Source of the DNA: Pontederia crassipes
Taxonomy: Eukaryota; Streptophyta; Magnoliopsida; Commelinales; Pontederiaceae
DNA: 64,000 nucleotides
Direction: 5' to 3'
NCBI GenBank assembly: GCA_030549335.1
Contig: CM060188.1
Coordinates: 9,424,001 to 9,488,000 of the forward strand
The translations under genes and the position numbers were made by a program. Shown in pieces: positions 1 through 11,700 of this stretch (position 1 is the first letter of the stretch; the number at the start of each line of letters is the position of its first letter). The notes below the pieces were generated by a model that saw only the letters and a program-made list of their open reading frames with translations, had not been told where the DNA came from and ran no database searches.

Positions 1-283
1 TCCTTGATGAAGTCAGACCGCATATGGCGGACTCCACTGGCGTTGTACAAGTGATGATCTCGGATTGGACGAAGGATCAGTAAGCGAAGCAGGCCCGATG
101 GAGGAGTCCTCGGCGAAACCCCAAGGAGCGGGCATTCCTGGCGCTGCGTGATGCTGATGAAGTAGAAGTCAAGGCAAAGAAAGTGGATTTAATTGAGACA
201 ATCGAAGTCAAGATGGAAGGTGAAGATCTTGAAGAAGTCCGGACAACGGTGTCGGGGGCGTCGCCGACTTTAATGGGGGAGAA
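1..283 (+). mobile_element. 3' internal end of a Ty3/gypsy-like LTR retrotransposon (partial)
   Basis: This stretch runs straight into an LTR that begins at 284. Just before the LTR lies a short purine tract (GGGGGAGAA, about 275-283), the usual polypurine primer site for plus-strand DNA synthesis. A frame open from about position 84 reads charged residues (many Glu and Lys) and runs past the LTR border to a stop near 305, as gypsy polyproteins often do. No protease, reverse transcriptase or integrase motif can be seen, because those would lie left of the window edge. The assignment rests on the purine tract plus LTR architecture, not on a recognised protein domain. Confidence 0.55.
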
Positions 284-907
284 TGTCACGGGGCATTTCC
301 CGTGACACGAAGCGCGAATCCTTGCGACATCAATGCCGCTCAACTTATAGCTCTCGGCCGCTCAGCGTCGAAACCATGGAATACATACAGTCGCCTCGCA
401 CTGCGTAATATTGCAGAGTACCAAGTTATGTGTCAAGTTATGTGGCGTTACCCATAGGGTACGCTTTTTGCATCTTCAATATGTAATAAAACTCCTATAC
501 CTACGACACTAGGAGAAATTCACTAGTGCCTTCCGAGGCCCAGATGTATGTTATATTTCATCATATATAATACAAGAAAGCTTTTCTTTAATTCTAGTGT
601 CTGTCCTTGAGCGTGGAGTGGTAACCCACATCGATGTCTCTTCGTGGCATCCCGTGGTTTCTCGGCTACCCCTTCGAACTTTAAGCGCACAAGCGTCTGC
701 ATTAGCGTCGTAATGCGCTAATGCCACGAAGCCATGATGAGTAGTCCAACACTCTTATCATGTTCGTGATCGAATACTTATAAGAGCGACTCTCGACATA
801 GTCGATCGACCATAATACTTTCGCTGCAAACTCAAAATAGGCTTGGCTAGATGCCTATCCGCCTAATCGCCGCACGAGGTCTAGTGTCCGAGAATGATCC
901 CGTGACA
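284..907 (+). repeat. Long terminal repeat, probable 3' LTR of a gypsy-like element
   Basis: The segment starts with TGTCACGGG and ends with CCCGTGACA, a perfect 9-bp terminal inverted repeat with the TG...CA ends typical of plant LTRs. It is 624 bp long and follows a purine tract. The inner sequence carries TATA-like stretches and no ORF of note. The matching 5' LTR must lie outside the window, so target-site duplication cannot be checked. The two borders are seen directly; the superfamily is inferred from the TGTCAC start and the preceding purine tract. Confidence 0.65.
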
Positions 908-929
908 CGTGCATGAAAGAGACATCACC

Positions 930-1435
930 CCTTCCTATCTCATCGGTGTGCACGAAGGGGCGACCTTGCCAGCAAGGAGTGGCAAAGTCGTAGGGGGCGT
1001 CCCCCTCCCCACGAACTCACCGACGAAGGGGAGTCCCCCCCCCCCCCCCCACACCACCACCACCTTGCCGCCCTCTCTTATCCACTCCATGGTCAGCAGT
1101 CCGAGGTCGGTGTGCTTCTCCGACTCACTTCAGCGTTAATAAGAGAGCGAGGTGAGGTTGCAAGGGGGCATGGTGATCTCGCAAGGGGAACCCAACCCCC
1201 CCCCCCCCCCCCCCCCCCCCTCTCCCAGCTTTTAAGCTCACTTATATGAACTCCGTGAGAGCATTTTTTGTCATTTCATAATTAAAAAAATAAAAAATGG
1301 GAAAATTAACAAATGTTGATGGATGGACCTAAATAAATAGTTTAGGGGAGTTCTGAAAAAATTTGAAGTCGTGGATAGATGCAAAAAAAATATAATTCAA
1401 GAGAGGTCAGAGAAAAATCCTAATTTTAATTAGCT
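930..1435. repeat. GC-cored MITE-like repeat with long C runs (copy 1, diverged)
   Basis: The core (about 955-1225) contains opposed blocks of G and C such as GGGGGCGTCCCCCTCCCC, and two long C homopolymers at about 1037-1050 and 1199-1220. The right flank (about 1260-1435) is AT-rich and contains GTTTAGGGGAG and GAGAGGTCAGAG, matching the right arm of the better preserved element at 13266-14202. The left arm was not recognised, so this copy looks truncated, or it landed beside the LTR. No coding potential is supported. Confidence 0.45.
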
Positions 1436-1994
1436 AGATAATATAGTTACTAGGCAAAGTAAATTTTGGTCAAGCTTGTGTTGTAAATTGTAATGTCAGC
1501 CTACGACTGAATGACCACCTGGCACGTTAGAGCGCATTTGGCATCATAGAACAGAGTCCTGCATTTTTTTTTTTTTTTTTTGTCAATCAAACTTTTCAAC
1601 ATAAGACTTAATTATTTCGGTCCAAACCAGTTCTGTTCATTAAAATCCTAAACATGGTGATCCAAAAAAAAGCATGCCTCCACGACGCTATTGATTAACC
1701 GGGGAGTTGCAGGTGCTCACGTCCATTAGCTCGATTTATCAATTCTAAACTATTGAACAATGTATTAGCATATAGATTTCAATATATTTATCTCAGTCTT
1801 ATTGTTAATTAATTAACACATATCGTGGTTAATGTTATCCTCCAAATAGGGTGCTTTCTTATAGTGTATGCTCCCTCAGACGGTACTTGGGGAAATGCTG
1901 AACTCTTGGATACAGTTATATATATGCTGCTAAGCCAGGAGCTCTTCCACTCCAAGATAGCAACAAATTTTCGAGTGCTTCCCGCCTTGAAGCA
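1436..1994 (+). promoter_or_regulatory. Upstream region of the Ole e 1-like gene with a TATA element
   Basis: This is AT-rich non-coding sequence with a 20-bp T run near 1563. TATATATAT at 1917-1925 sits 70 bp before the ATG at 1995. A start site about 30 bp downstream of it would give a 5' UTR of roughly 40 nt, which is normal for a small plant gene. No other element was recognised with confidence. Confidence 0.4.
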
Positions 1995-2504
1995 ATGGTG
2001 TCGACCAAGCTATTCTGCTTCTTCTTGCTTGCGTCTCTGCTGACTCTCGACCGCAGCAATGGCGAGACGACGGTGGAGAAGGTGAACGTTGCCGTGGAGG
2101 GCATCGTGTACTGCCAGAACTGCTCATACGTCGGCAGCTGGAGCTTAACCGGCGCAAGGCCGCTGGCCGCCGCCGAGGTCAGCGTCACCTGCAAGGACCA
2201 CAAGGGCAGGGTCGTGCTCTACGAGCTTGCGAGGACCAACGCCAAGGGTTACTTCCTCGCGCCGCTCGACGTGGCCGGTGGTGGCTACTTCAACCCGCTA
2301 GACGCCTGCAGCGTGCGCCTGGTCACGTCGTCGGATGTGCACTGCAAGTTCCTGACCAATGTCAACTACGGGTTGCAGGGAGCGCCGCTTCGGGACGAGA
2401 ATAAGACCTACACCTCTGGGAGCCGCTGCTACACCGACGTATACGCCGCCGGGCCATTGGCTTTCCGGCAGGCCGGCTGCCCACCCAAGTCCCACCGCTA
2501 CTGA
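1995..2504 (+). CDS. Secreted Ole e 1-like / PAC-domain cell-wall protein (169 aa)
   Basis: Single-exon ORF with a clear N-terminal signal peptide (about residues 1-23, hydrophobic CFFLLASLLTL) and a mature part with seven cysteines at residues 40, 43, 66, 105, 117, 145 and 162. The VEGIVYCQNC motif (34-43) is the hallmark of the pollen Ole e 1 family, and the C-terminal VYAAGPLAF (149-157) resembles the end of the PAC domain of pistil extensin-like and arabinogalactan proteins AGP30/31. Unlike those, there is no proline-rich or His-rich spacer, so this is a stand-alone PAC/Ole e 1 domain. Such proteins are extracellular and are thought to bind wall polysaccharides; expression in pollen or roots cannot be told from sequence. 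A TATA element lies 70 bp upstream. The exon is much more GC-rich than its flanks, as in many monocot genes. Confidence 0.85.
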   Translation: MVSTKLFCFFLLASLLTLDRSNGETTVEKVNVAVEGIVYCQNCSYVGSWSLTGARPLAAAEVSVTCKDHKGRVVLYELARTNAKGYFLAPLDVAGGGYFNPLDACSVRLVTSSDVHCKFLTNVNYGLQGAPLRDENKTYTSGSRCYTDVYAAGPLAFRQAGCPPKSHRY

Positions 2505-3208
2505 GGAGCATTCTAAGTACTCCCTCTTTTATTTGTTTAAAATGTCCCTAATCGTGCCTTACTTGTGGTTAATTTCCTGAGGTTTGTGCTATTTCTGAGC
2601 TTCGGATATTATATAATTGAATCTTTGTGTTGTAAGTCTGTGAAGTTCACGTATCATAAATTTTGGCTTTAAGTATGTGTGAAGTTCATCATATATGACA
2701 CACTCTCTCTCTCGCACCATATCAAATTTCTTGGACATCAATTGCCAATATTTACATCAATGAGAAGTCCAAAACATATATCGAAGCTACGGGCGGGTCA
2801 CCACAGTCCCACGATGGTAATCTTAGATCAAAACTAAAGGAAAAAAAAAGATGGAACAGTAAGTGACATCGCAGCAACTCATCATGCGACTTAGGCGAAA
2901 ATTCTGGGACTAAAACTCTGGAAGAAATTAAAACAAATATATTGCGTTGCTTGAAAAACTAAGATGACAGTACACTAGAAATTAGAGGAGACTGCAATTG
3001 ACAGAGTTCAAGAACCACATGGATCACTGAAGAAATAGAAGATTGAAGAAGACGTCAGCGGGCGAAGGCAGCCCGCTACAGATCCAAAAGGAAATACAAC
3101 TTACAATACAAACATATTCAATACTTTGACCGCGTGCATATATAGCCTTTTATCAACTTGTTAATCACAAAAAGGCAGCTTTTCTTTGCCGGGAGAAAGT
3201 AGCTTCAA
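2505..3208. other. Intergenic: 3' UTRs of convergent genes
   Basis: Two genes converge here, the Ole e 1-like gene from the left and importin beta from the right. The sequence is AT-rich, with a short (CT)n run near 2703-2714, and presumably holds both 3' UTRs and polyadenylation signals. No coding segment is seen. Confidence 0.4.
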
Positions 3209-5908
3209 TTATGAAACCATTACTCGCTGAATCATCCCCTGGGTCCAAACTGCAGTCTCCTTCAGTTGATCATTATCTGACTGAAAGCATTCGCCCAAGA
3301 ACTCCATGTGGAATGTGCAGTCTTTGAGAAGAACTTTTGTGTTTGGACCAAGAGTATCTGCAAGATCTCCGATTACAGCAATAGCAGCCTTAGTTACTTC
3401 CTCATACCTGCAAATGGTCACGCGTCAACTTTATCTCAGGAAGTACGAGAAAATGAAGCTAAAATCAAATGTGAATTAAGTAATTTCATACCTTTTCTTA
3501 TCTCTAGCAACTGCTTCTATGAACTGTAAAAGATGTCTTGCATAAGGGACCATCAGCTCAGCCTTGGTACTTTTGAAGCCCTGAAGTATGCCAGAATAAG
3601 CCTCGAGTATGCCTTGTCTAAGCTGATTACCATATTCCAGCATGTCCTCATCATCTATGTCCAAATGAGAACAAAGCTCTGAGGCTCCTTGAAGCATTGG
3701 CATTGTGTAGGGGACATACTTCTCAAAATGCTCACCAATAGCAAGAGCAATGTCACCAAAACAAGAAAAAATTGGAGGCTTGACAGAACGATGAAGTGTT
3801 GAATCTGAGAGATCTTTAAGAAGTTGACTCATGATACCATCACAAAAGGGTAGAACCTTATCATCCAATGCACGACAGATATCTCCAACAACACCAACAG
3901 ATATTGAACAAACCTGATACTCCTCAAAATTTTGTAAGCCTAGTTCCAAATATTTGTAGAACTCTGGCATGTACTTTACAAATTCAGGGCCTGTAGCATA
4001 TGCAAGAGCTCCAATCACAAGCATTGCTTCTTCATGCACAGTGGAGCTGCGGCAAGCAAAAACTCGTAGAAGTAATATCATTATCTGATCAGAAGCCTGA
4101 AGAATGATGGGTTTTGTCTCACTAGTGGCACTAAACTTCTGCGCTATTACTTGAAGGACACCACATAATAGTGCCTGGAGATTGCTTTGCTTTTCCCTCT
4201 CATCTGAAGACAAGACTTGGAGATCAAAAGTCTTGCTTAATCTGTTCATGATCTCCTGGAGCAGTTGAGCAATCATATTTGCTGTCTCTGAGAGATTACT
4301 ACACCTAACAATCTCATTCAATGTCTCATATGCGGTAGATTGGAGCTTGAAGTTGTTAGCATCCAAACGATCAGCTGTGGTGAGAAGAGCTGAAATAACT
4401 TCTCCAAGATAAGGTGTGAGGACAGAAGAATTAGAAGATGAATCCTCATAACCCTGGACAAGAAAATAAATGGCACCACAAACTTTCTCAGCTACATTTG
4501 GGACATCTCGAATACTTTCCAATAGCACGGTAATTATACGTGGGAGGTTCGCAGGGGTTAAAACTGGATAATCACTATTGGTAAAATGCAGTATCTCAAA
4601 AACTTTACCAAGTGTCCAAGCTGTTGTGTCCTTGACATGACTGTTCTGATCTTTCATGGCATTGAGTAAAAACTCAAGTCCAGAATGCACAAGTGGTGCA
4701 AGTTTTTCAACAGATGGACCATCAAGTATCGACCCAAAAGCAAAAGTAGCAGCCTCACGCCCTCGCCAATCAAACTTTGTTATGTTGCTCTCCACAAAAG
4801 GCATAACAAGGGGCACAATTTCGTCCCCAACTGTCCTTGCAACAAGTCTAAGGCAGGAGCCACCAGCCATGGACAGATTCCAAGTACCGTCATCGTGCAC
4901 TTGATCTTCTTCCTGCTTAAGTAGAGTTTCCAATAGCAATGGTACAAGCAAAGGAAGGGCTTTCTTGATGATGTTAGAATGGAAAGAAGAACTCCCATCA
5001 TCAACTCCTTCATATGCCTCTTGTAATTCAATCTCCTCATCACAGATAGAGCTCCAGAACTCAAGAGCTTGCAGAGCTACAGGCTCTTCATCATTCCTTA
5101 TAGCATTTGCTGTCAAATCAAAGAGTGTTTGCATATATGGAACTAGAATCTCATAATATGTAGAAGCTATAGAGACAAGACACTCAAATGCAACTTGTCT
5201 TAGCTCAAGGTCCTTTGACACAGCAGTCTCACACACAACCTTTATGATGTAATTTCTCTCCATTTCATTCTCGAAATTGGTCTGTGCAAAATCAAGAGCA
5301 TTATACAGTGCTTTAACTGCTGCAAGACGAACTTCAGGGTTGTGCTCTGCATTCATGCCCTGTACAACAGCAGTGAGAACAGCATTGACTTGAGCCTGCT
5401 CCAAGTCTTGAGGAGACACCTCCTCACATACGTATCCGAGGGCTTCTAATGTGGCCTGTTTCAAGGATGGTGAAGCATCTGGCCTGGTCATGTTGTTCAG
5501 CAAATGTGCAACAAGCTCCTGCCATTCCCTTCGTGGAATCTCAATGGAGGCAATCTTAGCAATGACTTGAGAAGAAGTTTGTCGTGCTTCAGATACAGAT
5601 GACGAAAGTGTCATCAAAAGGGATTCTTTAATTTGGACCCTCATCATGGGGTTTATGCCGACCCATAACTCGGTCAACTCTTTTTTACGTGCAGAGTCTT
5701 TGGCGTCCAAGGAATTTTTCAGAATAATACCAGCAAGTCTTCGACTTTCAGGAGGCTTTTGCTCATTTGATAATTCAACAGATAAGGAAAACAAGAATTG
5801 AGGACGATCCTGTTCCTGAAACTGCTTCAGGTTCGTCTCAGCAAGAGATCGAATCTGGCCATCAGGAGACTGGGCAGATAACAGGATTTGGGTGATTTCT
5901 GTTGCCAT
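3209..5908 (-). CDS. KPNB1: Importin subunit beta-1 (871 aa, two coding exons)
   Basis: Nuclear import receptor that carries importin-alpha/NLS cargo through the pore and releases it on binding RanGTP. Coding exons are 5908-3492 and 3407-3209. The donor (AAAAG|GTATGA) and acceptor (TTTGCAG|GTATGA) leave 1 nt that completes an Arg codon, so the product reads ...DKKRYEEVTKAA. The total of 2616 nt gives 871 residues, as expected for plant importin beta-1. The N-terminus MATEITQILLSAQSPDGQIR is the first HEAT helix with the importin-beta N-terminal domain (about 20-100), and the rest is a continuous HEAT solenoid including the acidic loop region (DDEDM near the end). I chose the ATG at 5908; codons further upstream in frame contain no ATG before the splice acceptor at about 5928. 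A 5' UTR intron precedes it. Confidence 0.95.
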
Positions 5909-5928
5909 GTTTTTCAACACAAAATCCT

Positions 5929-7060
5929 GACATGAAAAAGGAAGAAATAGCAGTTAGAAAAACATAAACTCAAACTCGGTTCATACTGCATACAATAATT
6001 TTCCAGAAGACATACTACATAAAAGTTATAGATCATTTCTCCTTATATTATGGGTTGCTCTTCTATTTTTTTTCTAAAAACATATACTGTATATCTACAA
6101 TCTGGAATCTAAAAAATTACTCTTCTGTGAAATGCTTTAGCATGGCAATTAGCATTTCTTTTGCATCTTCCAAGAGAAAAGACAGCATTCAAATGGTTAT
6201 TCTCAAAACACCAACTTTGTACAGATGCAGATCCTAGGATGTGCATATCATTCGTATTTTTCTCTTTACATCCCCATTCAGTCCCTCTCTGAGGGACTTA
6301 GTATTATACAAAACCGAATATACAACAAAGTGACCTTGATAGAAAAAGCCCAAAATGCATAAGCAATTGACACAACTGTGACAACGTTTGCTGATAACTA
6401 CATTTCACTTCATTAAGAAAAGAACAAGATTCCAAAAATATGTTGTGAACTACAATTTCTTTTGGAACCGAGCAGAAGTTTGTCCACTAAAATAACAGTA
6501 TAACAGTAAAAAGGTTACTCTTCATATTAAATGCTCTTGCTAAACGCGGGGTTCCCGTTTAGCAACCAAGTTATGTAAAGAAGCTTCCGACTATACGATA
6601 GTGGACCAACACGAGAAGTAAACGAAAATAAAAACAGGAAACAAACCTAAATCACCCTAATGTAAAGCCCTAAAACAGCTTCAAATTAAAGTCACAGCAT
6701 ACGCACAATAACAGTTGAAAAAATGGAAATAAATCGACAGACATAAGGGAAACAAGCAACCGATTGTCGCCATTTTACATACGCTACTTCATAATGAGAA
6801 CAAAATATTCTTATTGTACAAAAAAAAAAGGGGGGCAAATGCCATAGGCTCTCAAAATGGGAAATAATGACAGTTCAACAGATCGATTATCAAATGATGA
6901 AACTGTAGATCGGAAATATAATAGAAATACCAAAACCTCGATCCACTGATCGAGCGAAGCGCCAGCGGCCGCACCGAATCGAAGAGGACGGGAGGTGACT
7001 CCGATCAAAGGCTCGATCGCGCCGAGCTCTTGGGACTTGTGCGAGGGCGAGAGGTGCGAA
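5929..7060 (-). other. 5' UTR intron and leader exon of importin beta
   Basis: An acceptor (CATGTCAG|GATTTTG on the minus strand) lies 20 bp before the importin ATG. A GC-rich leader exon ends at 6937 with donor ATCGAG|GTTTTG. The intron of about 1.0 kb between them is AT-rich with no ORF. Long 5' UTR introns are common in plant housekeeping genes and often raise expression; that role is an inference here. The upstream end of the leader is taken as about 30 bp below the TATA element. Confidence 0.55.
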
Positions 7061-7090
7061 CAGGTGGAAGGATTCGAGGATTTGGGAGTG

Positions 7091-7098
7091 GATTTATA
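7091..7098 (-). promoter_or_regulatory. TATA box of importin beta
   Basis: The minus strand reads CTTATAAATCC here, a good TATA consensus just upstream of the GC-rich leader exon that ends at 6937. It predicts transcription starting near 7060. Confidence 0.55.
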
Positions 7099-7300
7099 AG
7101 AGGAAGGTTTTGGAATTCGTAATTCGAAAGAGGAGCGGGAGGATGGAAACCCTATTATTTGCTGTTATTTTTTTATTTTTTAAATTATTGTTGGAAATGC
7201 GTCATCCGAACCCTAATGGGCCGACGACATAACTAATGGGCTTGGAAATGTTCCTATTTATTTTTCCCGGTGTAAACGTTGTCACCTTTTTTCATTCTTA

Positions 7301-7670
7301 GCCCTGTTTGGATACGTTGGAAAAGTAAAGTAATAAAGTTAAACCATAAAATTTTTTTCCCATCTCCAAAAAACTTACAAAACAGCGCTTGGATGCATTT
7401 TTTTTAGGTTTAAAACTATAGTATAGAGTTAAAATCATGGTAAAAAAATTATGAGGAACCTACGTATTTTTTCTCTTTGGACAGCACCTCATGAGATTAG
7501 ACAGGTTTGCAATCAATTCTTTATTTTTTTTATCTTTTCTATCATTAAGTTGTGTAGCCAAACACCACTCATCAAATATATTTATAAACTATGGTATCAC
7601 ACTTTTTAACAACCAACATACCATAAGATTTTTTTTTTCTTTGGGGTAAAATACTCTTTATCCAAAGACC
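7301..7670. mobile_element. Tourist/PIF-Harbinger-like MITE
   Basis: The left end reads GCCCTGTTTGGATA and the right end, on the opposite strand, GGTCTTTGGATA. These are imperfect terminal inverted repeats of the 'GGCCTGTTTGG' type typical of Tourist-like MITEs. Both ends are flanked by TTA (7298-7300 and 7671-7673), the 3-bp target duplication expected of PIF/Harbinger elements. Length is about 370 bp with an AT-rich, non-coding interior. Confidence 0.5.
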
Positions 7671-7673
7671 TTA

Positions 7674-8785
7674 AGTGGAAAAAATACCATAATAGGATAA
7701 TTTTAGAATAATGACGCAAATAATAAACCATTAAGATTGAATATGCTTACAAGGTAGATTATAATAAGGAGAAGAATCTTCAAGTTTTTCCTTTCATTTT
7801 TCGTTTGTGCGTAATATTATTGTTCTAATTGCTCCTGAATATATCTTGGAAGAAAATAAATGTTGAAAACAATTTAGATAACATAAATCATTTTTTCATA
7901 GTTAGTTGTAAAAAGTTTAAAGATATATGAATTCATATATGTGCGTGCACGCGTGCCATTGGATTTTGGCTTTTTAAAAAGTTGCCACAAGTTTTTTGGT
8001 CAACCAACAAAAATCTTTTGCAGTATTTTTCTTAATTGTCCAATATAGAATAATAGAAAAATCCTCGTTAATTCACGACTCAAAATAAAACAATATTTCT
8101 TGTTTCAGCACATTGTCTGTACAACAACGCCTTACGGACGTGCAAGATGGATCTTGCATATGAGCGGCAGACTGGCCCTTGAAAATGACGTTGGATCCTA
8201 CTTTGAACAGGGTGCTCTGAGACTACTTATGAAACAGAATCGTGCCACACACACACAGGCAAACATCAAGAAAACATAAGCCAATCTGCTTTAACAGTTC
8301 AACTTATTTCCCTGGCAACATTTGATATGTTCAAAATGTGTTTTGGAGACCTTGGTCTTCGTAAACTGATAAATATCTTTGTATATTGAAGATTTACATA
8401 GGCAAAAATGAATTCAACATTCCCCTTATGTCACGAAAACTTGAAATAATGATGCCTTTTAGACATTTTTGGGGAGGAAAAAACCACGAAAATGGATCTA
8501 GAAGAAAATTCATCATCCTGTTGCGACACTATTTAAATCTTTACATCTTCAATGTCCAAAAGAATCCGATCATGATCTCTGTCTTTATACATTTTCTTTG
8601 GATAAGCCTGCTATTGGGTATATACAATCTGCTTGTCTGTCACTGCAGATGTCCTTCTTCGTGGAAGCATGCTACATTCTTTTGTAAGCCTGCAATAAAA
8701 TTGGCATCGAGCTCTTGGTAGCTGGAAGCATCTAAGTTCACATCCTTGGATCCTATAATTTCTGCATAGAAGATTTGTTCGTGCT
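7674..8785. other. AT-rich intergenic stretch between importin beta and the ETO1-like gene
   Basis: No coding segment is supported. The part nearest 8785 is presumably the 3' UTR of the ETO1-like gene. An ORF of 111 codons at 8386-8721 has no recognisable domain or codon bias and is treated as chance. Confidence 0.4.
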
Positions 8786-11700
8786 TCAAGTACTTTCAAT
8801 TTGAGGATCTGCTTTTCCACAAGCTTTATCGTAGAGATCCAGTGTATCGCAGTGTGATGGATCAAGGCACAATGCAGCTTCACAGTCTCGCAGTGTGGCT
8901 GCTGTGTTCCCAATAGAATCCAAAAACGCTGCTCGCAGATGAAGCAGCTGAAGATCTGGCTTAAAACCTATAGCCTTGGAGAGCTCAGCTATTGCTTCCT
9001 CTTCCTTGTGATCATCCATAAGAACTGAATACAGGTGATTTCAGATGTCATTAAGTATCATGTGTGAAAGGAAATACGATTTTGCGCACATTGAGAATAT
9101 TAGCGCTGAATCATACATGTTTGAATTGCAAAAGAAATGGCGTTTGAGTTTCACATTCAACTTTGAAAGATGATTAAAGATAAAAAGAAAAAGAACGCTA
9201 ATTCAGGAACAAATGGTATTTCAATATTGAGTAGATAATAATCCTTGTGTTTTGAAACGAAAGTAAAAGATTGTTTATCATACTCATTCAATTATAATAG
9301 TCCTTTCCCTTTACAGAGCTTAAAGTAGCATGCAATAACATTCCTATTTATAAAGAACTCACCTGCAGCTCTGTATCTGTAGGGGTATGTCCTTAGTGGA
9401 TCTAACCTTGTTGCCATGTTAAGATCACCCTTTGCCATGTCGCGCTCACAATACTCTGACCGCTTTTCATATGCAGATGCATTATTTTTTGCTTTTTCAA
9501 TCAATTTTGTCATTTCATCATAAGCAGCTTTCTTCTGATTCTTGAGGTAATATACACGTGCTAGACCTTGATGTGCACGAGTATGCTTTATGCCAAGTGC
9601 CTTCAAGTAGCACTCTGTAGCTTCATCGAGCATATCGCAGTCCACATATATGCTCCCCATATTATTGTGTGCCTGAAGGAAAATGTGTTTGCTAGTGTTA
9701 TGGTGTTCGAGTGGCAAAGCATTAACTTATTGACCCATATAGAAACTGTTACTTACTTGCCCTTTCCGAAGGTTATCAGAAGCACAACTGTTGGCCTGCT
9801 CCAGAAGTTGAATGACATAAGAAGAAGATGTTGAATCAAGACTTGAATCGCCCAAAGCATATGCTTTCAGGAAAAATGCTTCGAAGGACCTCTGAATAGC
9901 AATAGAATCCTCAGCTTTGGCTAATGCCTGTTCACGATGACCAGTGTCATACAAGATCCATCCTTCATAAACTAGCCTTTCATACTCATGGGTCGAATAA
10001 TTCCGAGCCATCCGCAAACTGTGCATGGCAGGCTTTTGGCAGTTTAACCTAAGAGACAGGAGACAAATAACAATTAAGAGATTCAACATGCAATACTTGA
10101 GCAAAAGGGTATAGTAAATGATCTCATGAGATCTCCAAGCCGAATAGTGAAATACTCGCCTAAGTAGAAGAAGTGACTGTCGAAATCTTAAGCTGCTATT
10201 ATTGGGCTCTTTGGCTAACATCTTGTGTACCACAGCAAGGGAACCTATGTCATCTACTGCGGACCATCTGTCATAAAGCTGCATCCAGCAATCGGCCATG
10301 TCCCACTGCTTGACATGCTGCTTGAGAACCTCTATCAATTGATCACCATGTACCCTTCCGTGAAACATCATGTAATTGGGGTCCAATGTCATGAGCGCTC
10401 TCATGTCCTGCAAGGCACCCTCGTAGTCTTCAAGTGCCAGAAAGAACCAAGCCCGGAGCTCAAGGCACTCAGCAGGGACCTTGAACCCGAGGATCTTATT
10501 AACCTCTGCTATTGCTGCGCCAAACTTGTCGTCGTCCATTAAGATGATAGCCCTATACCTGTAAGGGTATGACAGAGTCGGATCACTCTCAGTAGCTTTC
10601 TTCAAATCCTCCAACTTCTCTTTCCCAATGCAGTACAGGGATCGCTCCTGGTACATCCAGCCGACCGGCTCGTACTCGTCAAAGAGGCTATTCATCAACT
10701 TGAACGCTGTGTATTTGTGCCCCCTCTTGAACTTGGCCCTGGCAATGCCAACGAAAGAATAGATGTGTCCTTCCTGGACGGCCTCCTCAAACCATGTCTG
10801 CGCATCCTTGAACTCTCCCCTCTCGAGCATTACGCATCCAAGTTGATGTAATGCCAACTGCTTTTGCCACCCAGGATCGGCGCACTCTACTAGTCTCTCA
10901 AGCAGCATCACCGTTGTGTTGGACTTCATGTCTTCCTCCATGGCGACCTGACTCAGGAAGTAGTAGAGAGCGAAGGAGGCGTGTCCGGCACCGTCAAGTC
11001 GTTCCTTACCCTCCGGAGTACAGAGCAGCTTTGTAATCTCGGGGACATCAAGGGACCGTGGCAGCTCCCGGAGGAACGCCTGCAGGCACGCCGAGACCAG
11101 GAGGTACGCACTCTGATCTAGACCATCTTCAACGAGAGTCAAGGCATCGTTGACCCCCCGGACCAATGCCGCGAGTTTGGCGTCGCAGGCCGCCATGAGG
11201 CCTTCACAACAAAACTTGTTAGCGAAGGTGAGGAGCTCGAGGACGGTGTCAGGGGCGAAATCGTCGAGGCGACCAGAGCGGCTGAACGTGTCGACCGCCC
11301 GCATTCCCTTGGCCGTGATGCCGTTTTGGGAGAAGTTGATGTGCTCGCGCCTTGCTTCGGCGAAACACCCATAAAGCATCGTGGAGAGCGGGTCCGAGAG
11401 GGCAGCGATGGCGGAGCGGACACAACGGACCTCTTCGTCACCGATGCAGAAGAAGACATGGCCATCCTCATCCTCTTCTTCCTCGTCCTCGCGGAGTTCA
11501 ATCCAGCTTGAGGAGGACGAAGGAGCGGCGGCGTCAACGGTTGACGCGGGGGAAGGATCTCTGGAGGATGGCCGACGGCAAGGACATGAGAGGTGGTCGG
11601 AGAGGGATAGGGTGGCGCGAGGGCACTCGAGGGGAGGCGAGGTGGGTGAGCAGGGGGCGAGAGGCGGGGGGACCGGGATGAGCTGGTCCTCCCGGCGCTC

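Noticed and set aside
10154..10159. Canonical GT donor just downstream of the ETO1-like GC donor
   Set aside because: It shifts the frame in exon 2 and destroys the conserved TPR sequence; the GC donor keeps both.
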